Shown here: piece after piece, positions 17,643 to 28,110 of the stretch
Position numbering within the stretch: position 1 is the stretch's first letter
Layout of the letters: the number at the start of each line of letters is the position of its first letter
NCBI RefSeq assembly: GCF_051020515.1
Contig: NZ_CP194857.1
Coordinates: forward strand, 3,658,001-3,722,000
Length of the DNA: 64,000 nt
Direction: 5' to 3'
Source: CALKWS01 sp051020515
GTDB lineage: Bacteria > Actinomycetota > Actinomycetes > Actinomycetales > Beutenbergiaceae
Notes under the pieces: model-generated
Told to the model about the DNA's origin: nothing
The model's input: only the letters and a program-made list of their open reading frames with translations
The model's database searches: none
Translations under genes and position numbers: made by a program

Positions 17643-18476
17643 TCAGCCGTACCGGTGCTCGGTGGCCGCAGAGACCAGCGTGCAGACGGCCTTGAAACAC
17701 CGGATCATGTCGTAGGCCGTGGCGCTGGTGAACTCCACGGTACGGTCCCCGGTCCGCACCACCGTGGGCACCACTGTCGCGGCCTCGGCGAGTTGGGTGG
17801 CATCGGTCTCGACCTGCACCGTGAAGGGACCCTGGTTCACACCCTCGACCTGCCCGGCGAGGGACATCGCGGCGGCGGCGGACTCCTTGATCTGGGCGTG
17901 GGTACGCGCGGGCGGCCGGCAGTCCGCGGTGTACCGAGCCACGTGGTCCTTGACCGCCACCGTGCGCGCCGCCGGCGCGTACGTGGCGGCATCGGCACAG
18001 GTGCGATCATCACCGGTGATCAGCACGACCGGCACGCCGTACGCGGCTGCGACGTGGGCATTCAACAGCCCCTCACTGCCGATCCGACCGTTCACGAGCA
18101 CGTTGGTCAACGACCCGGGGATGTAGGTGTGCGAGAGCACGCCCTGGGTCCCGGCCGCGGTGTGATAGCCCAGGAAAGCCACGCCATCCACCGCGCCGCG
18201 CTGGATACCCTCGACCATCGTCAGTTCCTTGTGCCGCCCGGTGATCATCGTGGCCCGTGGGTCCAGTTCCTCCAGGAGCAGGTTGCGCATCGTCGAGTGG
18301 GCCTCATTGACGAGCACCTCGCTCGCGCCCCCATCGAAGAATCCCTCGATAGCGGCGTTGACGTCGGAGGTGAACAAGGGTCGGCAGCGTTCCCACTCGG
18401 GCGCCCCCGGTTCGCAGTCCGCGGGCCAGGTGACGCCGGTGGCGCCCTCCATGTCCGCCGAGATCAGTATCCGCAT
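17643..18476 (-). CDS. M55 family D-aminopeptidase (DppA-like)
   Basis: Zinc peptidase of 277 aa that releases D-amino acids from the N-terminus of D-peptides such as D-Ala-D-Ala. The family start MRILISADMEG is exact, with D8 and E10 as metal ligands, which is why the ATG at 18476 is preferred over 18497. Further ligand regions are LVNEAHSTM and FLGYHTAAGT. It lies between pyk (36 bp upstream) and the LD-carboxypeptidase. Its role is probably to complete the breakdown of imported or recycled wall peptides. Confidence 0.87.
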   Translation of the reverse strand: MRILISADMEGATGVTWPADCEPGAPEWERCRPLFTSDVNAAIEGFFDGGASEVLVNEAHSTMRNLLLEELDPRATMITGRHKELTMVEGIQRGAVDGVAFLGYHTAAGTQGVLSHTYIPGSLTNVLVNGRIGSEGLLNAHVAAAYGVPVVLITGDDRTCADAATYAPAARTVAVKDHVARYTADCRPPARTHAQIKESAAAAMSLAGQVEGVNQGPFTVQVETDATQLAEAATVVPTVVRTGDRTVEFTSATAYDMIRCFKAVCTLVSAATEHRYG

Positions 18477-18512
18477 CGTCCCACCGTAGCCGCGCACCCT
18501 TCGCCGTTTGGT

Positions 18513-19937
18513 TCAGCGCGCGGGGAACTCCTCCCCCACGGTGTGCAACCGGATGGAGTTCGTGGTGCCCGATTTCCCGGGGGGCATTCCGGCGACGACG
18601 ACCACCTGGTCCCCGTCCGCGGCGAGGTCATCCCCGCGTAGCACGCTGTCGAGCTGGTCGACCATGTCGTCGGTGTGCTGGACCTGGTCCACGGTGAAGC
18701 TCTGGATTCCCCAGGACAGTGCGAGTTGGTTCCGGACACCTTCATCGGGGGTGAACGCCAGCAGCGGGATCGCCGAACGGAGCCGGGACATCCTGCGCGC
18801 GGAGTCACCGGACTGCGTGAAGCAGGCCAGGTACTCCGCCCCCAGGGTCTCTCCGATCTGGGCGGCGGCCTTGGTGATCACACCCCCTCTGGTGTGCGGT
18901 GTGGCCCGTAGCCGGGTGACCCGTTCCAGGCCGTGCACCTCGGTGTTCGTGATGATGCGTGCCATCGTCTCGACGCACTCGATCGGATACTGGCCCACCG
19001 AGGTCTCCCCGGACAGCATCACCGCGTCGGCGCCGTCCAACACGGCGTTGGCGCAGTCGGAGGCCTCGGCGCGAGTGGGCCGGGGCGCGGAGATCATCGA
19101 CTCCAGCACCTGGGTGGCCACGATCACCGGTTTGGCGTTGCGCAACGCCAGTTCGGTGGCGCGCTTCTGCACCAGCGGCACCTGCTCCAGCGGGAGCTCC
19201 ACGCCCAGGTCGCCGCGGGCCACCATGATGGCGTCGAAGGCATCGACGATCTCCGCGAGGTTGTCCACCGCCTGGGGCTTCTCGATCTTGGCGATCACCG
19301 GCACGGTGCGTCCCTCCTCGTCCATGATCGCCTTGACGTCGTCGTAATCGGCTGCGGAGCGCACGAAGGACAGCGCGATCATGTCCGCCCCCAGGCGCAG
19401 CGCCCAGCGCAGGTCCTCGGCGTCCTTCTCCGAGAGCGCCGGAACGTTCACCGCGACCCCGGGCAGGTTCAGTCCCTTGTTGTTCGACACCGGGCCGGGG
19501 ACCTCCACGCGGGACACCACGCGCGGGCCGTCCACCTCGGTGACCCGTACCGCGACCCGGCCGTCGTCGATGAGGATCCTGTCGCCGGCGTGCACGTCCC
19601 CGGGCAGGCCCTCGAACGTGGTGGACACCAGATCCTTGGTGCCCGGGACGTCCTCGGTGGTGATGGTGAAGACGTCACCCTCGTCGAGGTCGTGGCCGCC
19701 CTCGACGAAGCGTCCGAGCCGGATCTTGGGACCCTGCAGGTCCACCAGCACCGCCACCGCACGCCCCGAGGCCCTGGCCGCAGCACGCACGTTGGCGTAC
19801 ACCGCCTCGTGGGTGGCGACGTCGCCGTGGCTGCGGTTGATCCGGGCCACGTCCATCCCGGCATCGACCAGTTTCTGAACCATGTCCATCGATTCGGTGG
19901 CGGGACCCAAGGTGCACACGATCTTCGCTCTTCGCAT
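18513..19937 (-). CDS. pyk: pyruvate kinase
   Basis: Glycolytic enzyme of 474 aa that makes ATP and pyruvate from phosphoenolpyruvate. It begins MRRAKIVCTLGPATES, with INRSHGD (substrate binding; NFSHG in many homologues), VIAKIEKPQAVDNL (catalytic Lys) and MVARGDLGVELP (metal site). The ATG at 19937 is set by homology. TAGGGT at 19950-19945 lies seven bases upstream, so the gene may have its own promoter with almost no leader, although a GGAG is also present. The upstream neighbour is gltD, 53 bp away. Confidence 0.95.
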   Translation of the reverse strand: MRRAKIVCTLGPATESMDMVQKLVDAGMDVARINRSHGDVATHEAVYANVRAAARASGRAVAVLVDLQGPKIRLGRFVEGGHDLDEGDVFTITTEDVPGTKDLVSTTFEGLPGDVHAGDRILIDDGRVAVRVTEVDGPRVVSRVEVPGPVSNNKGLNLPGVAVNVPALSEKDAEDLRWALRLGADMIALSFVRSAADYDDVKAIMDEEGRTVPVIAKIEKPQAVDNLAEIVDAFDAIMVARGDLGVELPLEQVPLVQKRATELALRNAKPVIVATQVLESMISAPRPTRAEASDCANAVLDGADAVMLSGETSVGQYPIECVETMARIITNTEVHGLERVTRLRATPHTRGGVITKAAAQIGETLGAEYLACFTQSGDSARRMSRLRSAIPLLAFTPDEGVRNQLALSWGIQSFTVDQVQHTDDMVDQLDSVLRGDDLAADGDQVVVVAGMPPGKSGTTNSIRLHTVGEEFPAR

Positions 19938-19990
19938 GGCTCCAACCCTATTGTGTCTGCGGGGTGGCTCGTGCCACTGCCCCGGGCCGC

Positions 19991-21464
19991 TCACCCGACT
20001 TTCATCGCTACCGTGCCGGCCGCGATCGGGGCGGGAAGTTCGGTGTGCCCACGCAGGTAGGAGTCCACCGACGCCGCCGCCGATCTGCCCTCCGCGATCG
20101 CCCACACGATCAGGGACTGCCCGCGGCCACAGTCGCCGGCCACGTAGACGCCGGGCACGCTGGTGCCGAAGTCCTCACCGCGGACGATCCGGCCCCGCTC
20201 ATCGACCTCCACCCCGAGTTGGCTCAGCAAGCCGTCGGCGGGCACACCGGTGAAGCCCATCGCCAGCAGGACCAGTTGTGCCGGGATCTCCCGCTCGGTC
20301 CCCTCGATCGGCTCCAGGCGTCCGGAACTGAGGTCCACCTCCACCACCCGCAGCGCCCGCACCCGGCCGTCGTCGTCGGCCAGGAACTCCGCGGTGGAAG
20401 TGGCGTAGACGCGTTCTCCACCCTCCTCGTGGGCGCTGGAGACGCGGTACAGCATCGGGTGGGTCGGCCAGGGCTGGTTCTCCGGACGTTCGACCGGTGG
20501 CTGGGGCATGATCTCCAGTTGCAGCACCGAGCGCGCTCCCTGACGGTGCGCGGTACCCACGCAGTCGGCGCCGGTGTCACCGCCGCCGATCACCACCACA
20601 TCGGCGTCGGTCGCCAGGATCTGATCGGGGACGTCCTCACCCACAGCGGCCCGGTTGGCCTGGGGCAGGAACTCCATCGCCTGATGGATCCCGGCCACGT
20701 CGCGCCCGGGTACGGGAAGGTCGCGGGCCAACTCGGTGCCCATGGCCAGCACGACCGCGTCATACCGCTCACGCAGGTCGGCGCCGCTGAGGTGGCCCGG
20801 ACCGCCAATGTCCACCCGGGGACGGAACCGGGTTCCCTCGGCCTCCATCTGCGCCAGCCTGGCATCCAGGTGACGCTTCTCCATCTTGAACTCCGGGATC
20901 CCGTAGCGCAGCAGCCCGCCGACCCGGTCCGACCGTTCGAAGACCGCCACGGTGTGCCCGGCCCGGGTCAGTTGCTGGGCGGCGGCGAGCCCGGCAGGGC
21001 CGGAGCCGATCACCGCCACGGTGGAGCCGGTGAGTCGGTCCGGGATCTGCGGGGTGACCAGGCCCTTGTCGAAGGCGACGTCGATGATGGTCTGCTCGAT
21101 GTTCTTGATCGTCACCGGCGGCTGGTTGATCCCGAGCACGCAACTGGTCTCGCAGGGCGCGGGGCACAGTCTCCCGGTGAAGTCGGGGAAGTTGTTCGTG
21201 GCGTGCAGCCGCTCGATCGCCTCGTCCCACCGGCCGGTGCGGGCCAGGTCGTTCCACTCCGGGATCAGGTTGCCCAGCGGGCAGCCGTTGTGACAGAAGG
21301 GGATGCCGCAATCCATGCAGCGGCTCGCCTGCCGGGTGAGCATCGCCGAGTCCTCCGCGCGACGCTCTTGCACCTCCTTCCAGTCCCGGATCCGCACCGG
21401 TACCGGGTCGGCTGGCGGGCAGTTCGCGTTCGCGCACCCGCAGGAAGCCTCGGGGATCAGCCAT
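19991..21464 (-). CDS. gltD: glutamate synthase small subunit, frameshifted
   Basis: FAD/NADPH-binding subunit that passes electrons to the large subunit for glutamate formation from glutamine and 2-oxoglutarate. The N-terminus (MADPRGFLRVREREL) starts at the ATG at 21464, overlapping the gltB stop by 8 bp. The rest (RIRDWKEVQERRAED onward) is in another frame; one missing base near 21415 joins them. The iron-sulfur Cys clusters (CMDCGIPFCHNGCPLG, LCPAPCETSC), the FAD motif GSGPAG and the NADPH motif GGGDTGADC are all intact. About 490 aa after repair, normal for the family. Confidence 0.9.
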
Positions 21465-24400
21465 GGGTCGCCTCCAGCACTCGGTTCCAGATATCGGGTT
21501 CACTCAGGTCCGCGCCGGCGGCCTCGACCTCGGCGAGCACGTCGGTGACGCGGGTGAAGGCCAGCGGCACCACCTTGGTGAAGCGACGGGCCAGGTCTTC
21601 GGGATCGGCCAGGAGGTGTTTGGCCACCGGGGAGTCGGTCTGCTCGGCGTACTCGGTGAGCAGCGCGGTCAGTTCCGCCACGTCCGCAGCGCTGACACCG
21701 GACAGGTTCAGGTCCCCCGACGCCAGGGCCTGGGCGTTGATCAGCTCCGCCTCGAGGTCCAGCACGAAGGCCGTCCCCCCGGACATGCCGGCGGCGAAGT
21801 TGCGCCCCGTTCCGCCCAGTACCACCACCGTGCCGCCGGTCATGTACTCACATCCGTGGTCACCGACGCCCTCGACCACGAGGGTGGCGCCGGAGTTGCG
21901 CACCCCGAACCGCTCCCCGGCGGTGCCGCGCAGGAACACCTGGCCGGAGGTGGCCCCGTAGGCGATCACGTTCCCGGCGATGACGTTCGCGGCGGCGTTG
22001 AAGGTGGCCTCGGCCGGTGGCCGTACCACCACCCGTCCACCGGACAGACCCTTGCCGACGTAGTCGTTGGCGTCCCCGAACAGGCGCAGGGTGATCCCCG
22101 GCGGCAGGAACGCTCCCAGGGACTGCCCGGCCGATCCGTACAGGGTGACGTCGATGGTGTCCCGGGGCAGACCCTCGCCCCCGTAACGGCGGGTCACCTC
22201 GTGACCGAGCATGGTGCCCACGGTGCGGTTGATGTTGCGTACACCGACCTCGATCTGCACCGGTTCGCCCCGTTCCAGGGCGGCGTCGGCGCGGGCGATG
22301 AGGTCGACGTCCAACGCCCGATCCAGCGCGTGGTCCTGGCTGATCCGTTGCCGTGGATGGGACCCCGGCGGCAGTGACGGCTTGGCCAGGATCGGGGTGA
22401 GGTCCAGTCCGGCGGCCTTCCAGTGGTCCACCGCGGCGGAGGTGTCGAGCAGGTCGACCTCTCCGATCGCCTCATCCAGCGACCGCAGCCCGAGTGAGGC
22501 CAGGATCTCCCGAACCTCCTGTGCCACGTACTCGAAGAAGGTGACCACGTCCTCGGGTCGGCCGGTGAAGCGCGCGCGCAGGTCCGGGTTCTGGGTGGCC
22601 ACCCCCACCGGGCAGGTGTCCTGGTGGCACACGCGCATCATCACGCAGCCCGAGACCACCAGCGGGGCGGTGGCGAACCCGTACTCCTCCGCGCCCAACA
22701 GGGCCGCGATGACCACGTCCCGGCCCGTCTTGAGCTGGCCGTCGGTCTGGACCACGATCCGGTCCCGCAGGTTGTTCAGCACCAGGGTCTGCTGGGTCTG
22801 GGCCAGGCCGATCTCCCACGGCGCCCCGGCGTGCTTGAGCGAGGTCAGCGGGCTCGCACCGGTACCGCCGTCATGGCCGGAGATCAGCACCACGTCCGCG
22901 TGCGCCTTGGACACGCCGGCCGCGACCGTGCCCACGCCGATCTCGGAGACGAGTTTGACGTGCACCCGGGCCGCGGGGTTGGCGTTCTTGAGGTCATGGA
23001 TGAGTTGGGCGATGTCCTCGATCGAATAGATGTCGTGGTGGGGTGGCGGTGAGATCAGCCCGACCCCGGGGGTGGCGTGCCGGGTCTTGGCCACCCAGGG
23101 ATAGACCTTCGCCCCGGGTAACTGCCCGCCCTCACCGGGTTTGGCGCCCTGGGCCATCTTGATCTGCAGGTCCTGGGCGTGCACCAGGTACTCCGAGGTC
23201 ACCCCGAACCGCCCGGAGGCGATCTGCTTGATCGCGCTGCGTCGTCGTGGGTCGAGGAGTCGCTCGGTGTCCTCCCCGCCCTCTCCGGTGTTGGACTTGG
23301 CTCCGAGCCGGTTCATCGCGATCGCCAGCGTCTCGTGGGCCTCGGCGGAGATGGATCCGTAGGACATCGCCCCGGTGGAGAACCGTTTCACGATCTCGCT
23401 GACCGGTTCGACATCGTCGATCCCGATCGGCGCGCGCCCGGAGTCGGCGAAGGTGAACAGCCCTCGCAGCGTCATCAACCTGCTGGCCTGGGAGTCCACC
23501 CGGTGCGTGTAGTCCTTGTACAACTCATAGTTGCGGGTCCTGGTCGAGTGCTGCAGACGGAAGACCGTCTCGGGGTCGAACAGGTGGGGTTCGCCCTCGC
23601 GGCGCCACTGGTACTCCCCTCCGATCTGCAGCCGCCGGTGCGCCGGGGCGATACCACTTCGGGGATAGGCGGTGGCGTGCCGGGCCGCCACCTCGGCGGC
23701 CAGCACCTCCAGGCCCACCCCACCCAGGGGCGTCGAGGTCGCCGTGAAGTAGCGGTCGACGAGGTCCTGGGCCAGCCCGAGTGCCTGGAACACCTGGGCA
23801 CCACGGTAGGAGGCCATGGTGGAGATGCCCATCTTGCTCATCACCTTCAGGACTCCCTTGCCCAGTCCCTTGATGAGATTGTGCACGGCCCGTTCCGCGG
23901 AGATGTCGCTGAGCACACCGGAGTGGACCAGTTCCTCCACCGACTCCATCGCCAGATACGGGTTCACCGCGGCGGCGCCGTATCCGACCAACAGGGCCAC
24001 ATGGTGTACCTCGCGCACGTCACCGGCCTCGACCAGCAGGCTGATCCGGGTGCGGGTGTGCTTGCGCAGGGTGTGGTGGTGCACGGCCGCGCACAGCAGC
24101 AGGGACGGGATCGGAGCCAGGAGGGCGTCCGAGTCACGGTCGGAGAGCACCACGAAACTGCTGCCCTGCTCGATCGCGGCGTCGACTTCGGCGAAGATCT
24201 CCTCCAAGCGGGCCTGCAGCGCGCTCGCGCCGCCCTCCACCCGGTACAGCCCGGAGATCGTCACCGCGGCGAAGCCTCGCCCCGGGCCCGGGGTGCGGTG
24301 GACGTTCTTGATCTTGGCGAGTTGATCGTTGTCGATGACAGGGAAGGGGAGCACGAGTTTGCGGGCATGCTCGGGGGTGGCCTCCAGCAGATTGGGCTCG

Positions 24401-26041
24401 GGACCGATGGCCCCGCCGACGGCGGTGACGAGTTCCTCGCGGATGGCGTCCAGCGGCGGGTTCGTCACCTGGGCGAAGAGCTGGGAGAAGTAGTCGAACA
24501 GCAGGCGGGGGCGCTCGGAGAGGACCGCGATCGGCGTATCGGTACCCATCGACCCCAGTGCCTCCGCACCGGTGGCCGCCAGCGGCCGCAACAGGATGCG
24601 CAGTTCCTCCTCCGTGTATCCGAAGGTTTGCTGCCGGCGCAGCACCGAGGACCGGGAGTGCGCCACGTGCTCCCGCTCGGGCAGGTCCTCCAGGTTGATC
24701 TGGTTGTCTGCCAGCCACGTCTGGTAGGGATGGGCCCGGGCCAGTTCGGACTTGATCTCCTCATCCTCGATCACCCGGCCGGCGCCGGTGTCCACCAGGA
24801 ACATCCGGCCCGGGGCGAGTCGTCCCTTGCGCACCACCTCGGCGGCGGGCAGGTCGAGCACGCCGGACTCGCTGGCCAGGACCACCAGTCCGTCGGCGGT
24901 GATCCAGTACCTGCCCGGGCGCAGCCCGTTGCGGTCCAGCACCGCGCCGATGTAGCGCCCGTCGGTGAAGCACATCGCCGCAGGTCCGTCCCAGGGCTCC
25001 ATGAGGGCGCCGTGATAGGCGTAGAACGCGCGTCGCTGCGCGTTCATCGAGGTGTGGTTCTCCCACGCCTCGGGAATCATCATCAGCACCGCGTGCGGAA
25101 GGGACCGACCCCCAAGGTGTAGCAGTTCCAGCACCTCATCGAAACTGGCCGAGTCGCTCTGCTCCTCACGGCACACCGGCATCAGCGGCGCCAGGTCACC
25201 GAGCGCAGGGGAGGCCAGGGTGCCCTCCCGGGCAGCCATCCAGTTCCGGTTCCCGCGCACGGTGTTGATCTCCCCGTTGTGCGCCACCGCACGGAACGGT
25301 TGCGCCAGTGGCCAGGAGGGGAAGGTGTTGGTGGAGAACCGGGAGTGCACCAGCGCGATCTCGGAGGCGAATCGCGGATCGGATAGGTCGGCGAAGAACG
25401 GTTCCAACTGGGGTGGTAGTGACCATGCCCTTGTACACCAGCGTGCGGGATGACAGGGAGGCGAAGTACACCCCGGCCTCGTGCTCGGCCCGCTTGCGCA
25501 GCCGGTAGGTCCGCCGGTCCAGATCCAGCCCGTGCAGGGCGCCGGCCGCATCGGCGACCACGAGATGGCGGAAGGTGGGCATGCAGGCCCGGGCGGTGGG
25601 TCCGACCAGGCCGTCCTGCACCGGCACATCCCGCCAAGCGAGTACGTCCAGGCTCTCCTCGGCGGCGATCCGCTCCACCTGCTCCGCAGCACTGTCGGCG
25701 CCGGCTGCGTCCAGCGGCAGGAACGCCATCCCGATGGCGTAGTACCCGGCGGCCGGAAGTTCCGCCTCGATCACCGCTCGCACGAACGCGTCGGGGACCT
25801 GGGTCAGAATGCCCGCGCCGTCGCCGGAGTCCGCCTCGGCGCCGACCGCGCCCCGGTGGTCCAGGTTCGCCAGTGCGCGAAGTCCGGCGTCGACGATGTC
25901 GCGACCGGGCGTGCCCCGCAGCGTGGCCACGAACGCAACTCCACAGGCGTCACGTTCGGCGGCGGGATCGTACAGTCCGTGCGCCGGAGGGATGGCGCTG
26001 TACGTTGCGTAGGGTCCTGCGTGCTGCGGGCTACCGCTCAT
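21457..26041 (-). CDS. gltB: glutamate synthase large subunit, frameshifted
   Basis: Large subunit of about 1,527 aa. The N-terminal amidotransferase domain begins after a 32-residue propeptide; Cys33 in ERDACGVAF should be the mature N-terminal nucleophile. The frame from 26041 runs to YKGMVTTT, and the remainder (PQLEPFFADLSD) is in a second frame. A single missing base near 25415, in ACCACCCC, explains this. The FMN/synthase domain (GHDGGTGASPLTSLKHAG), the iron-sulfur Cys cluster (CHQDTCPVGVATQ) and the beta-helix gltB_C domain follow in order. Essentially the whole protein is present, so the break is likely technical. Confidence 0.92.
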
Positions 26042-26057
26042 CCGATCATCCTTGCCG

Positions 26058-26148
26058 CCACCAGGTCAGATCATCTGGTGGACTTTACCGACTCTTGAAG
26101 GTTGGGCAAGATAAGCCCATAACGGATTTACAGTACCTATGCTGTCAA
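26058..26148 (-). promoter_or_regulatory. gltB promoter and 5' leader with inverted repeat
   Basis: Between gltB (start 26041) and lgt (stop 26163). On the minus strand a TTGACA at 26148-26143 is a good -35, with AT-richer sequence (TTATGG, TTATCT) about 20 bases downstream as possible -10 boxes. Closer to the gene, CCACCAG and CTGGTGG (26058-26064 and 26075-26081) form a seven-base-arm hairpin with a 10-base loop, which may act in the leader RNA or as an operator. No known riboswitch was recognised. Confidence 0.45.
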
Positions 26149-26162
26149 GCCGTGAAGGGTCA

Positions 26163-27281
26163 CTAGGCCCTACCCACGTCCTCCGGATCGATCGTGGAGG
26201 CATCGGGGTCGATGTGCGCCCCCGTGCCCCGACCGGGGCTCGTCCCCGCCGCGGTGTCGTCGTCTGTCGACCCGCCGTCACCGGGTGCCTCGTCGCCGGG
26301 TGACGACTCGCCGTCACCCGGTCCCTGGTCGCCGGGTGACGGCTCGCCGTCACCGGGTGCCTCGTCGTGGTGAGTCGGCTTGCGGTCGCCGGATGCCTCG
26401 TCGTCGTGGCCCTCGCCCACCTCTTCGTCCGCGGGCTCGCGCCCCGGCAGCCACACACTCGTGTCGTGGTGGGAGCCCCGCCTGCGCAGTACCACGAACG
26501 CGATCAGCGCCGCCACCGCCAGGCCGAGGGCAGCCCAGGCGTTCAGCCGGATACCGGCGAACTCCAGGGCCGGGTCCATCCGCAGCCCCTCGATCCAGAA
26601 CCGCCCCGAGGCGTACATCAGCACATACAGGGCGAACACCTGGCCACCGCCGAGCCGCAGACGCCGGTCCAACAGCACCAGCAGCGCCGCCATGAACAGG
26701 TTCCAGATGAGTTCGTACAGGAACGTCGGGTGAACCAGCGTGCCCGCCTCGAGGCCGTGCGCGGCCAGGATGTGCCCGTCGATCTGCAGGCCCCACGGCA
26801 GGTCGGTGGGACCACCGAAGAGTTCCTGGTTGAAGTAGTTGCCCAGCCGGCCCACCGCCTGGGCGACCAGCAGCGCCGGCGCGATGGCATCGGCCATCGG
26901 AGCCAGGCGCAGGCCCTTGCGACGCAGTACCAGCCAGCCGGCCAGGGTGCCCAGGGCGATGGCACCGATGATCGCCAGACCCCCGCGCCAGATGTACAGC
27001 GCCTCCAGCGGGTCCGCACCGGGCCCGAAGTAGGAGGGGTAATGGGTGAGCACGTGGTAGATCCGGGCACCGATGATGCCCGCCGGGACGGCGACGATCA
27101 GCATGTCCGCGAACGCCCCGTCCGGGCCGCCCCTGGCCCGGTATCGCCGGATGGTGATGATGCTCGCGAGCAGGATCCCGGTCAAGATCGCCAGCGCGTA
27201 GGCGCGCAACGGCAACGGCCCGAGGTACCAGACCCCCTGAGCGGGACTCGGGATACCCGCGGTGGCGAGCAACTGGCCCAT
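26163..27281 (-). CDS. lgt: prolipoprotein diacylglyceryl transferase with long acidic tail
   Basis: Membrane enzyme that adds diacylglycerol from phosphatidylglycerol to the lipobox Cys of prolipoproteins. Seven hydrophobic helices are visible; the signature VGRLGNYFNQELFGGP lies at residues 143-158, and the catalytic-region His is in ARIYHVLTHY. After the last helix (about residue 265) comes a cytosolic tail of roughly 100 residues made of PGDGE/SPGDE units, rich in Asp, Glu, Pro and Gly. The ATG shares one base with the trpA stop, so lgt is the last gene of the trp run. Confidence 0.92.
   Translation of the reverse strand: MGQLLATAGIPSPAQGVWYLGPLPLRAYALAILTGILLASIITIRRYRARGGPDGAFADMLIVAVPAGIIGARIYHVLTHYPSYFGPGADPLEALYIWRGGLAIIGAIALGTLAGWLVLRRKGLRLAPMADAIAPALLVAQAVGRLGNYFNQELFGGPTDLPWGLQIDGHILAAHGLEAGTLVHPTFLYELIWNLFMAALLVLLDRRLRLGGGQVFALYVLMYASGRFWIEGLRMDPALEFAGIRLNAWAALGLAVAALIAFVVLRRRGSHHDTSVWLPGREPADEEVGEGHDDEASGDRKPTHHDEAPGDGEPSPGDQGPGDGESSPGDEAPGDGGSTDDDTAAGTSPGRGTGAHIDPDASTIDPEDVGRA
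26270..26400. repeat. imperfect tandem repeat coding for the Lgt acidic tail
   Basis: Repeated units of about 15-30 bp built from CGCCGTCACC, GTCGCCGGGTGA and GCCTCGTCG. They encode PGDGEPSPGD-like units on the minus strand. This DNA is prone to slippage, so copy number may vary between strains. Confidence 0.6.
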
Positions 27282-28110
27282 CAGTGCTCCCGACTCACGG
27301 GCGACCGGTCAGCCGCGCGCACGCCCTCGGCGAGCTCAGCGGTCAGCGCACTCAGGTCAGCAAGGCCCGCGTCCCGGTCACCATCGGTGCGGACCAGGGT
27401 GCGGACCAGTGCCGAACCCACGATCACCCCGTCGGCGTAGGCCGCCACCTGGGCTGCCTGCACGCCGTTGGAGACCCCAAGGCCCACACACACCCGGCTC
27501 GCACCGGCGGCGCGGGTCGCAGCGACGAGATCCGCCGCGCGCGCCCCGACTTCGGCCCGGGCGCCCGTCACCCCCATGGTGGAGGCGGCGTAGACGAAGC
27601 CGCGGCACGCCGCCGCCGTCATCGCCAGACGCTCGGTGGTGGAACTGGGCGCCACCAGGAACACCCGGTCCAGGTCATGCTCCTGCGCCGCACTGATCCA
27701 CTCCTGGGCCTCATCGGGAATGAGGTCCGGGGTGATCAGGCCCGCTCCCCCGGCGGCCGCAAGGTCCCGCGCGAACTCGCGCAGCCCGTACCGCAGCACC
27801 GGATTGTAGTACGTCATCACGAGCGTGGGGGCGCCGGTGGCGGCGACCTCGCGGACGGCGTGCAGGACGTCGGTGGTGCGGGTGCCGGAGTCCAGGGCCG
27901 CTTGCACACGGTCTGCTGGATGACCGGCCCGTCCATGCCCGGATCGGAGTAGGGCAGTCCGAGTTCGATGATGTCCGCCCCGGCCGCCACCGCGGCCTTG
28001 GCCGCGGCGATCGAACCCTCCAGGTCCGGGTAGCCCACCGGCAGATAGACCATCAGTGCGGCCCGGCCCTCGGCCCGGGCGGCATCGAGTACAGCAGCGG
28101 TGGCGCTCAT
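27281..28110 (-). CDS. trpA: tryptophan synthase alpha subunit, frameshifted
   Basis: Splits indole-3-glycerol phosphate to indole and glyceraldehyde-3-phosphate, handing indole to TrpB. The first frame (ATG at 28110) gives MSATAAVLDAARAEGRAAL and the active-site segment ELGLPYSDPGMDGP. The rest (ADRVQAALDSGTRTTD onward) is in a second frame joined near 27905 by one missing base. Later family motifs, TPDLIPDEAQEW and VGLGVSNG, are intact. The start overlaps the trpB stop by 4 bp. Confidence 0.9.

Noticed and set aside
23179..25122. A 647-codon plus-strand frame within gltB.
   Set aside because: Shadow of the opposite-strand gltB reading frame, with His/Gly/Gln-rich sequence typical of such shadows.
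26270..26400. Possible CRISPR-like array because of regular repeats.
   Set aside because: The units are short, in frame with Lgt, and have no unique spacers. It is a coding tandem repeat. No CRISPR array was seen anywhere in the window.
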